From an uncultured Acidimicrobiales bacterium (GTDB lineage Bacteria > Actinomycetota > Acidimicrobiia > Acidimicrobiales > SHLQ01): a DNA stretch of 48,570 bases. This document shows, in pieces, positions 26,707-35,223 of the stretch. Within the stretch, counting starts at the first letter, position 1. Every line of letters begins with the position of its first letter. The translations under genes were made by a program, and so were the position numbers. Location of the stretch: contig CAKZVC010000003.1 of the NCBI GenBank assembly GCA_937922235.1, positions 1 to 48,570 of the forward strand, in the 5' to 3' direction. Below the pieces are notes generated by a model. That model made no database searches. It was given only the letters and a program-made list of their open reading frames with translations, and was not told where the DNA came from.

Positions 26707-28329
26707 ATGTCGAACAAGCAAACTCCTCTAGAACCTCGCGCGTTGCCGCTCGGCGACTCTCCCGCCAACGCCTGGTCCTCCAACTCCTGGAACTCACCAG
26801 AAGCCTGGTTCACCGACGCCCGGGTCAACATCATCTCGGGCCTCGTTGTCGCTCTCGCCTTGATCCCGGAAGCCATCTCATTCTCGCTGATCGCTGGTGT
26901 TGACCCGAAGGTCGGGCTCTACGCCTCGTTCTCGATTGCGATCCTCATCGCATTCACCGGCGGACGCCCGGGCATGATCTCCGCTGCCACGGGCGCCATG
27001 GCCCTCGTTGTCGTCCAACTCGTCGCCGACCACGGAATCGGTTTCCTCTTCGCAGCCACAATCCTCGCCGGCATCCTTCAGGTCGGCATGGGCTACCTCG
27101 GCGTTGGCGAGCTCATGCGGTTCGTTCCTCGAACTGTCATGATCGGCTTCGTCAACGCACTGGCCATTCTGATCTTCCTCGCTCAAGTTCCCGAGATCCT
27201 TCTCGACACCGAGGTCCACGGCCTGGTCGACTCGGTCTGGCAGCTGATCAAGCTTCCGTTCACGCTCGCCACCGGCGGCGGCCCTGACGGGCTTGGCCTC
27301 AACATCTTGATGATCGGTATCGGCCTCGCCATCATCTACGGATTGCCTCGCATCACGAAGGCAGTGCCTTCACCACTTGTGGCCATCATCGCCATCGGCC
27401 TCGCTGCGTACGCAATGGACCTCGACCTTCGCCTCGTAAGCGACATGGGCGAGCTTCCCGATGAGCTCCCATGGTTCGCACTACCCGATGTGCCGTTCTC
27501 GATGGAGACCTTCCAGATCATCCTTCCGTACTCGATCACCCTGGCACTTGTGGGCTTGCTCGAATCGTTGCTTACCGCCCAGCTCCTCGACGACATGACC
27601 GACACCGACTCGGACAAGAACCTCGAGTCCCGAGGCCAAGGCGTTGCGAACATCGCCACCGGCTTCCTCGGCGGCATGGCCGGCTGCGCCATGATCGGTC
27701 AGTCGATGATCAACCACGGCTCTGGTGGTCGCACCCGCCTGTCGACCCTCGCCTCGGGCGTCTTCCTACTCATCTTGGTGATGGGCCTCAGCGAGTGGGT
27801 CGGTCAGATTCCAATGGCCGCCCTCGTCGCCGTCATGATCATGGTCTCCGTTGGCACCTTCGACTGGGCCAGCATCTCCCCTTCGATGCTCAAGAAGATG
27901 CCAAAGACCGAGACCGCTGTCATGGCAGCGACCGTCGCCATCGTGGTGCTCACCCACAACCTCGCCTTCGGCGTAGGCGCTGGCGTCGTGCTCTCCGCAA
28001 TCTTCTTCGCCCGCAACGTGTCGCGCCTCGTACGGGTCACGAGCGTCGTCGACCCTGACAACACCGAACGACTCTTCGCTGTCAGCGGCGAACTGTTCTT
28101 CGCGTCGACCAATACCCTCGCCCACGCATTCGACTACGACGCCGTCGAAGTTGACCGGGTCGAGATCGACCTGTCGAACGCCCGCATCTGGGACTCCTCA
28201 TCGGTTGTCGCACTCGACGCCGTCGTCGCCAAGTTCGCCGAACGCGACATCGAAGCGCACCTCGTTGGCCTCAACGAGCACGCCGAGCGCCTCCACCAGC
28301 GCACCACCGGCGTAGGCGCCGGGCATTAA
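26707..28329 (+). CDS. SulP/SLC26 family anion transporter with STAS domain
   Basis: A 540-residue transporter with about 12 to 14 membrane helices. The early motif IISGLVVALALIPEAISFSL is the SulP signature, followed by GVDPKVGLYASF and GGRPGMISAATGAMALVV. The last 90 residues form a cytoplasmic STAS domain (VSGELFFAST, DLSNARIWDSSSVVALDAVV). Substrate could be sulfate, bicarbonate or another anion; helix motifs do not decide. I prefer the ATG at 26707, which has AAAGGG upstream, over the in-frame GTG at 26656. A hairpin beginning 60 bases past the stop probably ends its transcript. Confidence 0.9.
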   Translation: MSNKQTPLEPRALPLGDSPANAWSSNSWNSPEAWFTDARVNIISGLVVALALIPEAISFSLIAGVDPKVGLYASFSIAILIAFTGGRPGMISAATGAMALVVVQLVADHGIGFLFAATILAGILQVGMGYLGVGELMRFVPRTVMIGFVNALAILIFLAQVPEILLDTEVHGLVDSVWQLIKLPFTLATGGGPDGLGLNILMIGIGLAIIYGLPRITKAVPSPLVAIIAIGLAAYAMDLDLRLVSDMGELPDELPWFALPDVPFSMETFQIILPYSITLALVGLLESLLTAQLLDDMTDTDSDKNLESRGQGVANIATGFLGGMAGCAMIGQSMINHGSGGRTRLSTLASGVFLLILVMGLSEWVGQIPMAALVAVMIMVSVGTFDWASISPSMLKKMPKTETAVMAATVAIVVLTHNLAFGVGAGVVLSAIFFARNVSRLVRVTSVVDPDNTERLFAVSGELFFASTNTLAHAFDYDAVEVDRVEIDLSNARIWDSSSVVALDAVVAKFAERDIEAHLVGLNEHAERLHQRTTGVGAGH

Positions 28330-28388
28330 TTCCTCGACACTGCCGGTCGAGATCCGCAGCGACCGACAGTTCGCTACGCAAGCTCAGA

Positions 28389-28439
28389 AGATTTGTGAAG
28401 GATTTGATACCCCACAGGGTCCAAATCCTTCACAAATCT
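28389..28439. terminator. 18-bp-stem inverted repeat, copy 1
   Basis: The arms 28389-28406 and 28422-28439 are perfect inverted repeats around a 15-base loop. Bases 28394-28439 are identical to copy 2. The position just after the SulP gene suits transcription termination, and the symmetric stem would work on both strands, but no long T run follows. Confidence 0.75.
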
Positions 28440-28446
28440 CAAGTAG

Positions 28447-28552
28447 ACGCCGCCTCCGGCGTACAGCCTGCGTGGCGATTGAACGCTCCCCCTGAAAGGG
28501 AGCACAGGCGGAATTCCGTGCCGCCAAAATCGGCGATGAAGTCGCTGGCGGC
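28447..28552. other. structured spacer between the two hairpin copies
   Basis: These bases hold a succession of stems: 28447-28452 with 28457-28462 (loop CCTC); 28466-28470 with 28505-28509 enclosing 28485-28490 with 28498-28503; and 28520-28525 with 28547-28552. Some are mutually exclusive with a further GGCGG/CCGCC pairing at 28507-28511 and 28521-28525. No reading frame is convincing. It may be part of a compound repeat or a structured RNA. Confidence 0.45.
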
Positions 28553-28563
28553 TTAGGAATTTC

Positions 28564-28609
28564 TGTGAAGGATTTGATACCCCACAGGGTCCAAATCCTT
28601 CACAAATCT
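28564..28609. terminator. hairpin repeat, copy 2, overlapping the aldehyde dehydrogenase stop
   Basis: Identical over 46 bases to 28394-28439 and 170 bases from it. Its right arm runs into the TAG stop (28608-28610, minus strand) of the aldehyde dehydrogenase. It could terminate that gene's transcript. Confidence 0.75.
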
Positions 28610-30059
28610 ACGCCTCGTTCCAGCCGGAGATTGCTTTGACTTCGAGGAATTCCTCGATGCCCCACTCGCCACCTTCGCGGCCGTTGCCGCTTTGGCCGTA
28701 GCCACCGAACGGTGCACCAGCACCTCGGGACAGGCCATTCATCTCGACCATGCCAGAGCGAAGCTGGCGGGCAACTCGGCGGGCCTTGTCGTTATCGGTG
28801 GTCTGGACGTAGTTGGTCAGTCCGTACGGGGTGTCATTGGCGATGGCGATCGCTTCTTCCTCGGTGTCGAACGGGGTGATCGAGAGCACGGGGCCGAAGA
28901 TCTCTTCGCGTGCGATCGTCATGTCTGGGTCGACGTCAGCGAACACGGTGGGCTTGACGAAGTAGCCCTTGTCGAACCCATCGGGGCGGCCGGTGCCACC
29001 AGCGATAAGGCGAGCGCCTTCTTCTTCGCCCTTTGCGATGAGGCCCTGGATCTTGTTCCACTGAACTTCGCTGACAACGGGCCCGATGTGGCGGCCTTCC
29101 TTGCTCGCAATGTCGACTGCAGTCTTCTCGGCAACTTCCTGGGCGGTCTCAACAGCCTGGTCGTAGATCGAGCGCTCGACGAGCATGCGGGTCGGGGCGT
29201 TGCACGACTGACCAGAGTTGCTGAAGCAATGACGGACGCCGCGAACGACGGCCTTCTCGTCGGCATCGGCGAACACGATGTTTGCGCCCTTGCCACCGAG
29301 CTCCAACGCGACTCGCTTGACCGAGTCGGCAGCGTTCTTGGTGATGGCAACACCAGCGCGGGTCGAGCCGGTAAACGACACCATGTCGACGTCTGGATGG
29401 CCCGAAAGCTGCGTACCAACGCCGACACCATCACCGTTGACCATGTTGAACACGCCTGCAGGGAAGCCAGCTTCGTGCACCATCTCAGCAAACAGTGCCG
29501 AGCTGAGCGGAGCGATCTCGCTTGGCTTGAGCACCATGGTGCAGCCAACGCCGAGTGCGGGAACAACCTTGAGCGTGACCTGGTTCATTGGCCAGTTCCA
29601 CGGGGTGATCAGGGCACAGACACCAACGGCTTCGTACAGGATTGCGTTGTCGGGAGCATGGTCGCCGAGTGGACGTTCGAACTCGAACTCCTTGAGTGCG
29701 CGGATGATGCTCTTGATGTGCCCAGCACCGGCGCCAACTTGAGCAGTCGAGGCAAGCGCCATCGGGGCACCCATCTCTGTCGAGATCGCTTCGGCCATTT
29801 CGGCGCTACGAGCCTTGTAAATCTCGAGCAGGTTCTCGAGCATCTCGATGCGTTCGCTGACCGGGCGCATCGACCATGCGGGAAACGCAGCCTTGGCTGC
29901 AGCGACGGCGGCGTTGGTGTCGGCTTCGCCTCCGAGCGAGATGACCGCACACGCTTCTTCGGTTGACGGATCGACGACCTCGAAGTCGTTTGCGACCGCT
30001 GGTGCCACCCACTCACCGTTGATGTAGAAGTTGCGGCGATCGATCATCGTGTCAGACAT
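28608..30059 (-). CDS. NAD(P)-dependent aldehyde dehydrogenase
   Basis: A 483-residue member of the ALDH superfamily. Cofactor and catalytic landmarks: ALITPWNWPMNQ, the VLKPSEIAPLSS lysine/glutamate region, VSFTGSTRAG, general-base Glu in ALELGGKGAN and catalytic Cys in SNSGQSCNAPTRM, then EEIFGPVLSI and the C-terminal GAPFGGYGQSGNGREGG. It oxidises an aldehyde to the acid; the substrate is not evident. Divergent from the glycine cleavage operon, so it could relate to glycine, serine or betaine metabolism, but that is only context. Confidence 0.92.
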   Translation of the reverse strand: MSDTMIDRRNFYINGEWVAPAVANDFEVVDPSTEEACAVISLGGEADTNAAVAAAKAAFPAWSMRPVSERIEMLENLLEIYKARSAEMAEAISTEMGAPMALASTAQVGAGAGHIKSIIRALKEFEFERPLGDHAPDNAILYEAVGVCALITPWNWPMNQVTLKVVPALGVGCTMVLKPSEIAPLSSALFAEMVHEAGFPAGVFNMVNGDGVGVGTQLSGHPDVDMVSFTGSTRAGVAITKNAADSVKRVALELGGKGANIVFADADEKAVVRGVRHCFSNSGQSCNAPTRMLVERSIYDQAVETAQEVAEKTAVDIASKEGRHIGPVVSEVQWNKIQGLIAKGEEEGARLIAGGTGRPDGFDKGYFVKPTVFADVDPDMTIAREEIFGPVLSITPFDTEEEAIAIANDTPYGLTNYVQTTDNDKARRVARQLRSGMVEMNGLSRGAGAPFGGYGQSGNGREGGEWGIEEFLEVKAISGWNEA

Positions 30060-30147
30060 GTGTTACTCCTGATTGCGTTGCAGTGCAGTCAAGTTAGCCG
30101 CCCATGCGACTGAACAAGTGATCAGCCCATTTTCACTATCGAAGTGC

Positions 30148-30176
30148 TGTACAGGTGCTGGCCGCATCGGTATGGT
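30148..30176 (+). promoter_or_regulatory. candidate sigma-70-type promoter for gcvT-gcvP
   Basis: TGTACA (30148-30153) and TATGGT (30171-30176) are each 4 of 6 matches to the consensus hexamers at the ideal 17-base spacing. Transcription would begin near 30183, about 20 bases before the riboswitch. Confidence 0.4.
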
Positions 30177-30204
30177 GACAGCACAACTTCATACGCCATC
30201 AACC

Positions 30205-30377
30205 GAAGTGAGAGAGCGCCGAATTCGTTCGGCCGCCGAAGGTGCAAGGTTCGTGAGCCGCCAAGCTCCCGGGTCGAAACTCTCAGGCAAAAGGATCGCC
30301 TCGGTGGCATCTCTGGAGAGCCGAATCATTCGATTCGCACCGACGGGGCTTCAATCTCTCAGGTTCAGGACAGGGTC
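30205..30377 (+). ncRNA. tandem glycine riboswitch
   Basis: Two adjacent aptamers of the gcvT class. The first has GAGAGAG at 30210-30216, the core CCGCCGAAGGTGCAAGG (30234-30250) and ACTCTCAGGCAAAAGGA (30279-30295). The second opens with CTCTGGAGAGCCG (30311-30323), has CACCGACGGGGC, and closes with TCTCTCAGG...CAGGACAGGG up to about 30375. The order aptamer-linker-aptamer, the conserved cores and the gcvT gene downstream make the assignment firm. It is followed directly by a terminator, so glycine binding to the second aptamer is expected to prevent termination and switch the operon on. Confidence 0.95.
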
Positions 30378-30414
30378 ACACTCAAGGCACCCGCCTTGAG
30401 TGTTTTTCGTTTTG
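30378..30414 (+). terminator. riboswitch-controlled intrinsic terminator
   Basis: ACACTCAAGGC (30378-30388) pairs perfectly with GCCTTGAGTGT (30393-30403) around the loop ACCC, followed by TTTTTCGTTTT. It is the expression platform of the glycine riboswitch, placed 13 bases ahead of the gcvT ATG. Confidence 0.92.
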
Positions 30415-30426
30415 ACTGGACCCGAC

Positions 30427-31563
30427 ATGACCCCTCCCCCAGAAGCCGACACCCAAGCTCCACTGCACCGAACGGCATTGTTCGATTGGCACGTTGCCGC
30501 AGGCGGGCGAATGGTCGATTTCGCCGGATGGGAGCTACCCGTCTTCTACCAAGGTGCCATCGACGAACACCACGCAACGCGATCGTCGGTGGGCATGTTC
30601 GACATCGACCACATGGGCCAGATCGAAATATCAGGCCCCAACGCCGTTCGCTATGTCGACTCGTTGGTGACATCCGATATGACAACCCTGCCGGTGTCAC
30701 ACGCGAAGTACGGACTGCTTTGTGCTGACGACGGCGGCGTCATCGACGACGTCATCGTCTATCGCACGAGCGAGGAGACAATGCTCGTCGTCGTCAACGC
30801 TGCGAACCGGACCACCGACTACGCGTGGATCGTGGAACATGCAGCTGCTCGTGATGTGTCGATCGTCGATCGGTCTGATGCGCTCGAGATGATCGCCATT
30901 CAGGGCCCCAAGGCCGTCGAACTCGTCAACAGCGTTGCGCCCGGCGTTGCCGACATCGAGCGCTTCACCTCCGCGACCATCGAGCTCTTTGGCACGACGG
31001 CGATGGTTGGACGAACCGGGTACACCGGTGAAGACGGCGTCGAGCTCTACATCGAAGGCGGGGTCGTCGATGTGTGGACTGGGCTACTCGATCAGGCGTC
31101 CAACCTCGGAATCGATGCCACGCCGGTCGGCCTTGGTGCGCGTGACAGCCTGCGTTTCGAGCCTGGATACCCGCTGTATGGCCATGAGCTCAGCCGCGAC
31201 ATCAACCCGCTCGAGGCCCGACTCAGCTGGGCGGTCGATTTCACCGACGAGGCCGGCAACGAGAAGCGCTTCATCGGCGCTGACGCGCTACGTGGTATTG
31301 CCGAAGCTGGCATCACCCGACGCCTAGAGACCTTGACCATGATCGACAAGGGCGTGCCTCGCGAGGGTTCGGTCGTCGTCGACCTCGATGGCAACGAGCT
31401 CGGCCCTGTGGTCAGCGGCATGTTCGCTCCGACCGCCGACGCATTCGCGTGCAACGCGTTCATCCCGCGAGCGCACGGCGCCGTCGGCACCGAACTCGCC
31501 GTCAGCATCCGCGGTAAGGCCAAAGCTGCCGTCGTGGCCAAGCGCCCGCTGTACCGCCTCTAA
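30427..31563 (+). CDS. gcvT: glycine cleavage system T protein (aminomethyltransferase)
   Basis: A 378-residue Gcv[21 protein letters not shown] and [17 protein letters not shown], then [18 protein letters not shown] with the catalytic-site Asp region, [33 protein letters not shown] and [20 protein letters not shown] are canonical. It releases ammonia and moves the methylene group of the lipoyl-bound intermediate onto tetrahydrofolate. I use the ATG at 30427; an in-frame GTG at 30400 lies in the terminator stem and is unlikely. Preceded by the glycine riboswitch; gcvP follows after 59 bases, with no gcvH between. Confidence 0.96.
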   Translation: MTPPPEADTQAPLHRTALFDWHVAAGGRMVDFAGWELPVFYQGAIDEHHATRSSVGMFDIDHMGQIEISGPNAVRYVDSLVTSDMTTLPVSHAKYGLLCADDGGVIDDVIVYRTSEETMLVVVNAANRTTDYAWIVEHAAARDVSIVDRSDALEMIAIQGPKAVELVNSVAPGVADIERFTSATIELFGTTAMVGRTGYTGEDGVELYIEGGVVDVWTGLLDQASNLGIDATPVGLGARDSLRFEPGYPLYGHELSRDINPLEARLSWAVDFTDEAGNEKRFIGADALRGIAEAGITRRLETLTMIDKGVPREGSVVVDLDGNELGPVVSGMFAPTADAFACNAFIPRAHGAVGTELAVSIRGKAKAAVVAKRPLYRL

Positions 31564-31622
31564 CAACCCATCCACTTCGCCCCTGTTCGTTCGTTTCACC
31601 CGACACCCGAAAGACATCCGAC

Positions 31623-34466
31623 ATGCCCAACGCTGATTCCCCTGACAACCAACTCGTCGAGCGCACGTTCGTCGACCGGCACAACGGTGCAGACACCGAT
31701 GAGAAAGCCAAGATGCTCTCGAGCATCGGCGTGGCGACGCTCGACCAACTCATCGCCGAAACCGTGCCGGCCAACATTGCGTTCGACGGCATGCTGCAGC
31801 TGCCCGACGCGATGAGCGAAGTCGAAGCCCTCGCCGACCTCCGTTCGCTTGCTGATCAGAACGTCGTCCTTCGGTCGCTTATCGGTCAGGGCTACTACGA
31901 CACGTTGACCCCAACGGTTGTGCTTCGCAACGTGCTTGAAGATCCCGGTTGGTACACGGCCTATACGCCGTACCAGGCGGAGATAGCGCAGGGACGTCTT
32001 GAGGCACTGCTGAACTTTCAGACGATGGTCGCCGACCTCACCGGCATGGAGATGAGCAACGCCTCGCTCCTCGACGAAGCCACCGCTGCTGCCGAAGCAA
32101 TGACGATGGCCCGCCGCCTCAAGGGCCGTAAAAGCACGGCAAGCACGTTCGTTGTGTCCGACCGCTGCCATCCGCAGACGCTCGACGTCGTGCGCACCCG
32201 CGCCACCCCGCTCGGGATCAACCTGATCATTGGCGATGTCTCCGCGGCGACCTTTGACGACGACGTCTTTGGCGTCCTCGTGCAATACCCCGACACGCGC
32301 GGTTCAGTCGAGAGCTTCGAGGCATTGGCTGCCAAGGCACACGACGCAGGAGCGTTCGTGGTTGCGGCCACCGATCTCCTCGCCTGCTCGATGCTCACTC
32401 CGCCAGGCGAATGGGGCGCCGACATCGTGGTGGGCTCATCACAGCGCTTTGGTGTTCCGCTCGGGGCTGGCGGCCCGCATGCAGCCTTCCTCGCGACAGC
32501 CGAAGCGAACGCTCGCAGCCTTCCTGGTCGTCTAATCTCGGTGTCGAAGGATCGCCACGGCGCCCCAGCGCTTCGCATGGCGTTGCAGACCCGCGAGCAG
32601 CACATTCGCCGCGATTCGGCCACGTCGAATATCTGCACTGCGCAGGTGCTTCTGGCAGTCATGGCCTCGATGTACGGCGTATACCACGGCCCTCGTGGCA
32701 TTCGATCGATCGCCACAACAGTGAACGCCCGAGCATCGATGCTCGCCGCCACCGCTACCGCAGCGGGTTACACCATCGAGTCATCAGCGTTCTTCGACAC
32801 GATCACCATCACCGGCGGACCCGAGCTCGGTGCGCTTGGCAGCAAGGCCGTCGCTGCAGGCTTCAACCTTCGCCAGCACGACGATGGCGCGGTCGGCATC
32901 GCTATCGACGAGACGATCACCGAGGCTGACCTCGCCGCACTCACGACAGCACTGTTTGGCAGTCAACCCGAGCAAGCCAACAGCGCAATCCCGAGCGCAC
33001 TTCGACGAACCAGTCCGTTTATGACCCACCCGATCTTCAACAGCCATCACTCCGAAACCGAGATGCTCCGCTACATCACGAGCCTGCGCAACAAGGACCT
33101 GTCGCTTGCGCATTCGATGATCCCGCTCGGCTCGTGCACGATGAAACTGAACGCGACGAGCGAGATGATCCCCATCACCTGGGAGGGCTTCGCCCGGATC
33201 CATCCGTTCGCTCCGATCGAACAGCAGCAGGGGTACGCCGAGCTCGCGCGTCGCCTTGAAGCGTGGCTTGCCGAGATCACCGGCTTCGCCGCGACCTCGC
33301 TGCAGCCAAATGCCGGGTCGCAAGGTGAATACGCCGGCCTGCTCACGATTCGCTCGTTCCACAAGGCCAACGGCGATGCAGCCCGACACATTTGTCTCAT
33401 CCCCGATTCGGCACACGGCACCAACCCGGCGTCAGCAGTAATGGCTGGCATGACGGTTGTTGCGGTTGGCACCGACGAGGACGGCAACATTGACGTTGCC
33501 GACCTCGAAGCAAAAGCGATCGAACATGCCGACGAACTCGCAGCGCTCATGGTGACCTACCCGTCCACCCACGGAGTCTTCGAAGAGTCGATCGAAAACG
33601 TCTGCCAGATCATTCACGCCAACGGCGGTCAGGTGTACCTCGATGGCGCCAACATGAACGCCCAGGTCGGGCTCAGCCGGCCAGGTGACTTTGGGGCTGA
33701 CGTCTGCCACCTCAACCTGCACAAAACGTTCTGCATTCCACATGGTGGCGGCGGACCGGGCGTTGGTCCGATCTGTGTGGCCCCACACCTCGCCTCGCAT
33801 CTCCCGACCGATCATGGCGAGGTCGATGGCGACTACATCGTCAGCGCAGCGCCATGGGGCTCGGCGGCCATTCTGCCGATCAGCTATGCGTACATTGCGA
33901 TGATGGGTCCCGACGGCTTGGCCGATGCCAGCCGACTTGCGATCTTGAACGCCAACTACATCGCTGCTCGCCTCGACCCATACTTCCCGGTGCTCTACCG
34001 AGGGTCGCAAGGTCACGTTGCCCACGAGTGCATCATCGACATTCGCGGTGTGAAAGAGATCGCCGATGCCGAAGACATAGCGAAGCGCCTGATCGACTAC
34101 GGCTTCCATGCGCCGACGATGTCATGGCCGGTTGCGGGCACGTTGATGATCGAGCCGACCGAAAGCGAATCACTCGCCGAGATCGACCGGTTCTGCGATG
34201 CGGTGATCTCGATTCGCGAAGAGATTCGCGCGGTCGAGGATGGCACGGCCGACCCCGAGGACAACGTGTTGGCTAACGCTCCACATACCGTTGCTGAGGT
34301 CACGGGCGATGAGTGGTCGCACCCGTACTCACGTAGTTCGGCGGCCTATCCAGCGCCGTGGCTTGATGGCACCAAATTCTGGCCGGCTGTTGGCCGAGTC
34401 GACAACGGATTCGGCGACCGAAACCTGCAGTGTTCGTGCCCACCAATGAGCGCGTACGAAGCCTAA
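31623..34466 (+). CDS. gcvP: glycine cleavage system P protein (glycine dehydrogenase, decarboxylating)
   Basis: A 947-residue single-chain P protein in which the N- and C-terminal halves that are split in some bacteria are fused. The first half holds [20 protein letters not shown] and [12 protein letters not shown]; the second carries the PLP lysine in [18 protein letters not shown] and the conserved [13 protein letters not shown] and [13 protein letters not shown]. It decarboxylates glycine and passes the aminomethyl group to the lipoyl arm of the H protein. The stop overlaps the convergent AA_synth gene by four bases. Confidence 0.96.
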   Translation: MPNADSPDNQLVERTFVDRHNGADTDEKAKMLSSIGVATLDQLIAETVPANIAFDGMLQLPDAMSEVEALADLRSLADQNVVLRSLIGQGYYDTLTPTVVLRNVLEDPGWYTAYTPYQAEIAQGRLEALLNFQTMVADLTGMEMSNASLLDEATAAAEAMTMARRLKGRKSTASTFVVSDRCHPQTLDVVRTRATPLGINLIIGDVSAATFDDDVFGVLVQYPDTRGSVESFEALAAKAHDAGAFVVAATDLLACSMLTPPGEWGADIVVGSSQRFGVPLGAGGPHAAFLATAEANARSLPGRLISVSKDRHGAPALRMALQTREQHIRRDSATSNICTAQVLLAVMASMYGVYHGPRGIRSIATTVNARASMLAATATAAGYTIESSAFFDTITITGGPELGALGSKAVAAGFNLRQHDDGAVGIAIDETITEADLAALTTALFGSQPEQANSAIPSALRRTSPFMTHPIFNSHHSETEMLRYITSLRNKDLSLAHSMIPLGSCTMKLNATSEMIPITWEGFARIHPFAPIEQQQGYAELARRLEAWLAEITGFAATSLQPNAGSQGEYAGLLTIRSFHKANGDAARHICLIPDSAHGTNPASAVMAGMTVVAVGTDEDGNIDVADLEAKAIEHADELAALMVTYPSTHGVFEESIENVCQIIHANGGQVYLDGANMNAQVGLSRPGDFGADVCHLNLHKTFCIPHGGGGPGVGPICVAPHLASHLPTDHGEVDGDYIVSAAPWGSAAILPISYAYIAMMGPDGLADASRLAILNANYIAARLDPYFPVLYRGSQGHVAHECIIDIRGVKEIADAEDIAKRLIDYGFHAPTMSWPVAGTLMIEPTESESLAEIDRFCDAVISIREEIRAVEDGTADPEDNVLANAPHTVAEVTGDEWSHPYSRSSAAYPAPWLDGTKFWPAVGRVDNGFGDRNLQCSCPPMSAYEA

Positions 34467-35065
34467 GCCTCGACGCCAGCCGGATTGTCAACGTCGCGGC
34501 CCATCTCCTCGAGGTCGATGTAGCGGTTGCCGATCCGATGGTGGGGATGGCCGCCAATCGACGCGCCAAGAGCGACGATGATCTCGTCGTCGGCGGGAGC
34601 ATCGGGAACGTTCATGTGAATCGTCTGGTAGTGCGAACGACGGCCTCCATCGTCCTTATCCATCAGCGGAATCATGAGGGGACAACCGGCCGCGCCGCGT
34701 GTGTTGGTGAAGGCGAGATACGACTTTGCGTTGACTGCATCACGGTACTGATTGCCGAACCACAGCGTGTGTGTGAGGGCCTGAGCGTGCTCAATTTCGC
34801 CACCCATTCCGACGACCGATGCCTTGCCGTACCCCTCGAGGGCGTCGCCGGTTTGATCCAAAATCATCTCGGTGAGCAGCTTGCCGATAACCGGCGCAGA
34901 ATCACGAATTTCGTCCCGGAGATTCTCGACGAATCCGTGACCGAACCAGGGGTTCTTCACGATGGCGAGTGCGGCCACCAACGTGGTTGGCGTTTCGACT
35001 ACGCGCCCGCCTTCCTCAAAGGTCTTCTGGACGTGAACGAGTGTCCGACGAATTTGCGGGCCCAT
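34463..35065 (-). CDS. AA_synth (amino acid synthesis) family protein
   Basis: A 200-residue protein of the family annotated 'amino acid synthesis' (PF06684). Typical segments are [50 protein letters not shown] and [20 protein letters not shown]. The family name reflects sequence clustering; a catalysed step is not established. Start is the ATG at 35065 followed by [10 protein letters not shown]. Adjacent to the glycine operon but on the opposite strand. Confidence 0.85.
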   Translation of the reverse strand: MGPQIRRTLVHVQKTFEEGGRVVETPTTLVAALAIVKNPWFGHGFVENLRDEIRDSAPVIGKLLTEMILDQTGDALEGYGKASVVGMGGEIEHAQALTHTLWFGNQYRDAVNAKSYLAFTNTRGAAGCPLMIPLMDKDDGGRRSHYQTIHMNVPDAPADDEIIVALGASIGGHPHHRIGNRYIDLEEMGRDVDNPAGVEA

Positions 35066-35183
35066 GGTTCTCCTTTTGCCTGAGCAGGTTTCCGCAAACT
35101 AGAGCGGATCTGCTTCCTCACACGTGAATACCGCTGATTTTCTCAGCAAAATCAATAGATATCCCCCGTTACGGAAAGGCGAC

Positions 35184-35217
35184 AAGTACCTCAGTTTTGA
35201 GAGGTATTTGCCGATTG
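35184..35217 (+). promoter_or_regulatory. hairpin and possible sigma-28-like -10 just before the HD-GYP start
   Basis: AAGTACCTC (35184-35192) pairs with GAGGTATTT (35201-35209) to form a 9-pair stem (one G-T). GCCGATTG (35210-35217) resembles the sigma-28/WhiG -10 element GCCGATAA, but the matching -35 position reads TCAG, not TAAA. If used, transcription would begin at about the ATG at 35224, giving a leaderless mRNA. Weak. Confidence 0.25.
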
Positions 35218-35223
35218 ATCTGT

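Noticed and set aside
28692..29966. 424-codon open frame antisense to the aldehyde dehydrogenase
   Set aside because: The opposite strand encodes a canonical ALDH with all motifs; the antisense product has no family features.
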